A stretch of DNA of 5,857 bases, from NCBI GenBank assembly GCA_021849435.1, contig JAJZSX010000167.1:1-5857 (forward strand), in the 5' to 3' direction. Source of the DNA: Actinomycetes bacterium. GTDB lineage: Bacteria > Actinomycetota > Acidimicrobiia > Acidimicrobiales > RAAP-2. Both the position numbers and the translations under genes were made by a program. The notes under the pieces were generated by a model, which saw nothing but the letters and a program-made list of their open reading frames with translations, had not been told where the DNA came from and did no database searches. Numbering within the stretch: position 1 is the stretch's first letter; the number at the start of each line of letters is the position of its first letter. Below are positions 5,531 to 5,857 of the stretch, one piece after another.

Positions 5531-5857
5531 ATGGATGGAGCACGACCGGTGCGCGCGACGAGGGGCTCGACGCTCACGACGCTCGGCTGGCAGCAAGAGG
5601 GCGCGTTGCGCATGCTGCAGAACAACCTCGACCCCGAGGTGGCCGAACGGCCCGATGACCTCGTCGTCTACGGCGGCACGGGACGCGCCGCGCGCGACTG
5701 GCGCAGTTTCGACGCGTTGGTGCGCACACTAACCACCCTGAAGGGCGACGAGACGATGCTCGTCCAGTCGGGTCGGCCCGTCGGGGTCTTCCAGACTCAC
5801 GAGTGGGCGCCGCGGGTCTTGATCGCCAACTCGAACCTCGTGGGCGACTGGGCGACC
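5531..5857 (+). CDS. hutU: Urocanate hydratase (urocanase), N-terminal part (3' end outside window)
   Basis: Urocanase hydrates urocanate to 4-imidazolone-5-propanoate, the second step of histidine degradation, using tightly bound NAD+ as an electrophile. The frame from ATG 5531 stays open to the last base, giving 109 residues of a family of about 550. Recognisable N-terminal blocks are [15 protein letters not shown] (25-39), [14 protein letters not shown] (44-57, with the Gly-Gly of the NAD-binding region at 48-49), [15 protein letters not shown] (73-87) and [12 protein letters not shown] (93-104). The NAD-binding core and the catalytic Cys region lie beyond the window. It follows the permease after a 116-nt gap containing a strong hairpin, so it probably has its own promoter. 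Its product-supplying partner hutH lies about 4.9 kb upstream, with the regulator and CoA module in between. Confidence 0.97.
   Translation, partial: MDGARPVRATRGSTLTTLGWQQEGALRMLQNNLDPEVAERPDDLVVYGGTGRAARDWRSFDALVRTLTTLKGDETMLVQSGRPVGVFQTHEWAPRVLIANSNLVGDWAT

Noticed and set aside
5466..5732. Plus-strand open frame of 88 codons over the hutU start
   Set aside because: HutU in the neighbouring frame has a strong ribosome binding site and clear urocanase motifs; this frame has neither.

Overview
The window is GC-rich and all genes lie on the plus strand. Strong G/C bias at third codon positions, a GTG start, tight gene packing and a TANNNT-type leaderless promoter all suggest a high-GC actinobacterium. 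A lineage such as Acidimicrobiia is possible but cannot be fixed from this sequence. The protein sequences point to histidine utilisation (hut): the window opens inside histidine ammonia-lyase (hutH, C-terminal 202 residues) and closes inside urocanate hydratase (hutU, N-terminal 109 residues). These are the first two enzymes of histidine degradation.

Layout: (1) 1-609 hutH 3' end. (2) 610-675, a short gap with a promoter whose -10 sits where a leaderless transcript of the next gene would be expected. (3) 676-1461, an IclR-family regulator. (4) 1462-1579, a 118-bp gap dense in inverted repeats, including a perfect 11+11 bp palindrome upstream of a -10-like TATCTT and a second 9+9 bp inverted repeat that runs into the ribosome binding site. 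(5) 1580-5414, a tight three-gene unit: a short-chain-type acyl-CoA dehydrogenase, a class III (CaiB/BaiF/Frc) CoA-transferase overlapping it by 4 nt, and, after a 5-nt gap, a 12-TM NCS1-family permease. (6) 5421-5448, a perfect 12-bp-stem hairpin, probably a terminator. (7) hutU, with its own strong Shine-Dalgarno and possibly its own promoter. No intergenic stretch exceeds 300 bases, and I saw no RNA genes, mobile elements or CRISPR.

The unusual part is the CoA-thioester module placed between hutH and hutU. An acyl-CoA dehydrogenase paired with a class III CoA-transferase and no hydratase, thiolase or CoA ligase resembles the CaiA/CaiB logic of carnitine metabolism. One desaturation is done on a CoA thioester, and the CoA is handed from product to incoming substrate. 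In a hut setting the attractive reading is import of imidazolepropionate (dihydrourocanate) or a related imidazole acid by the permease, CoA transfer, dehydrogenation to urocanyl-CoA, and release of urocanate to HutU. The gene order and protein families are seen directly or recognised. The substrate is inference.
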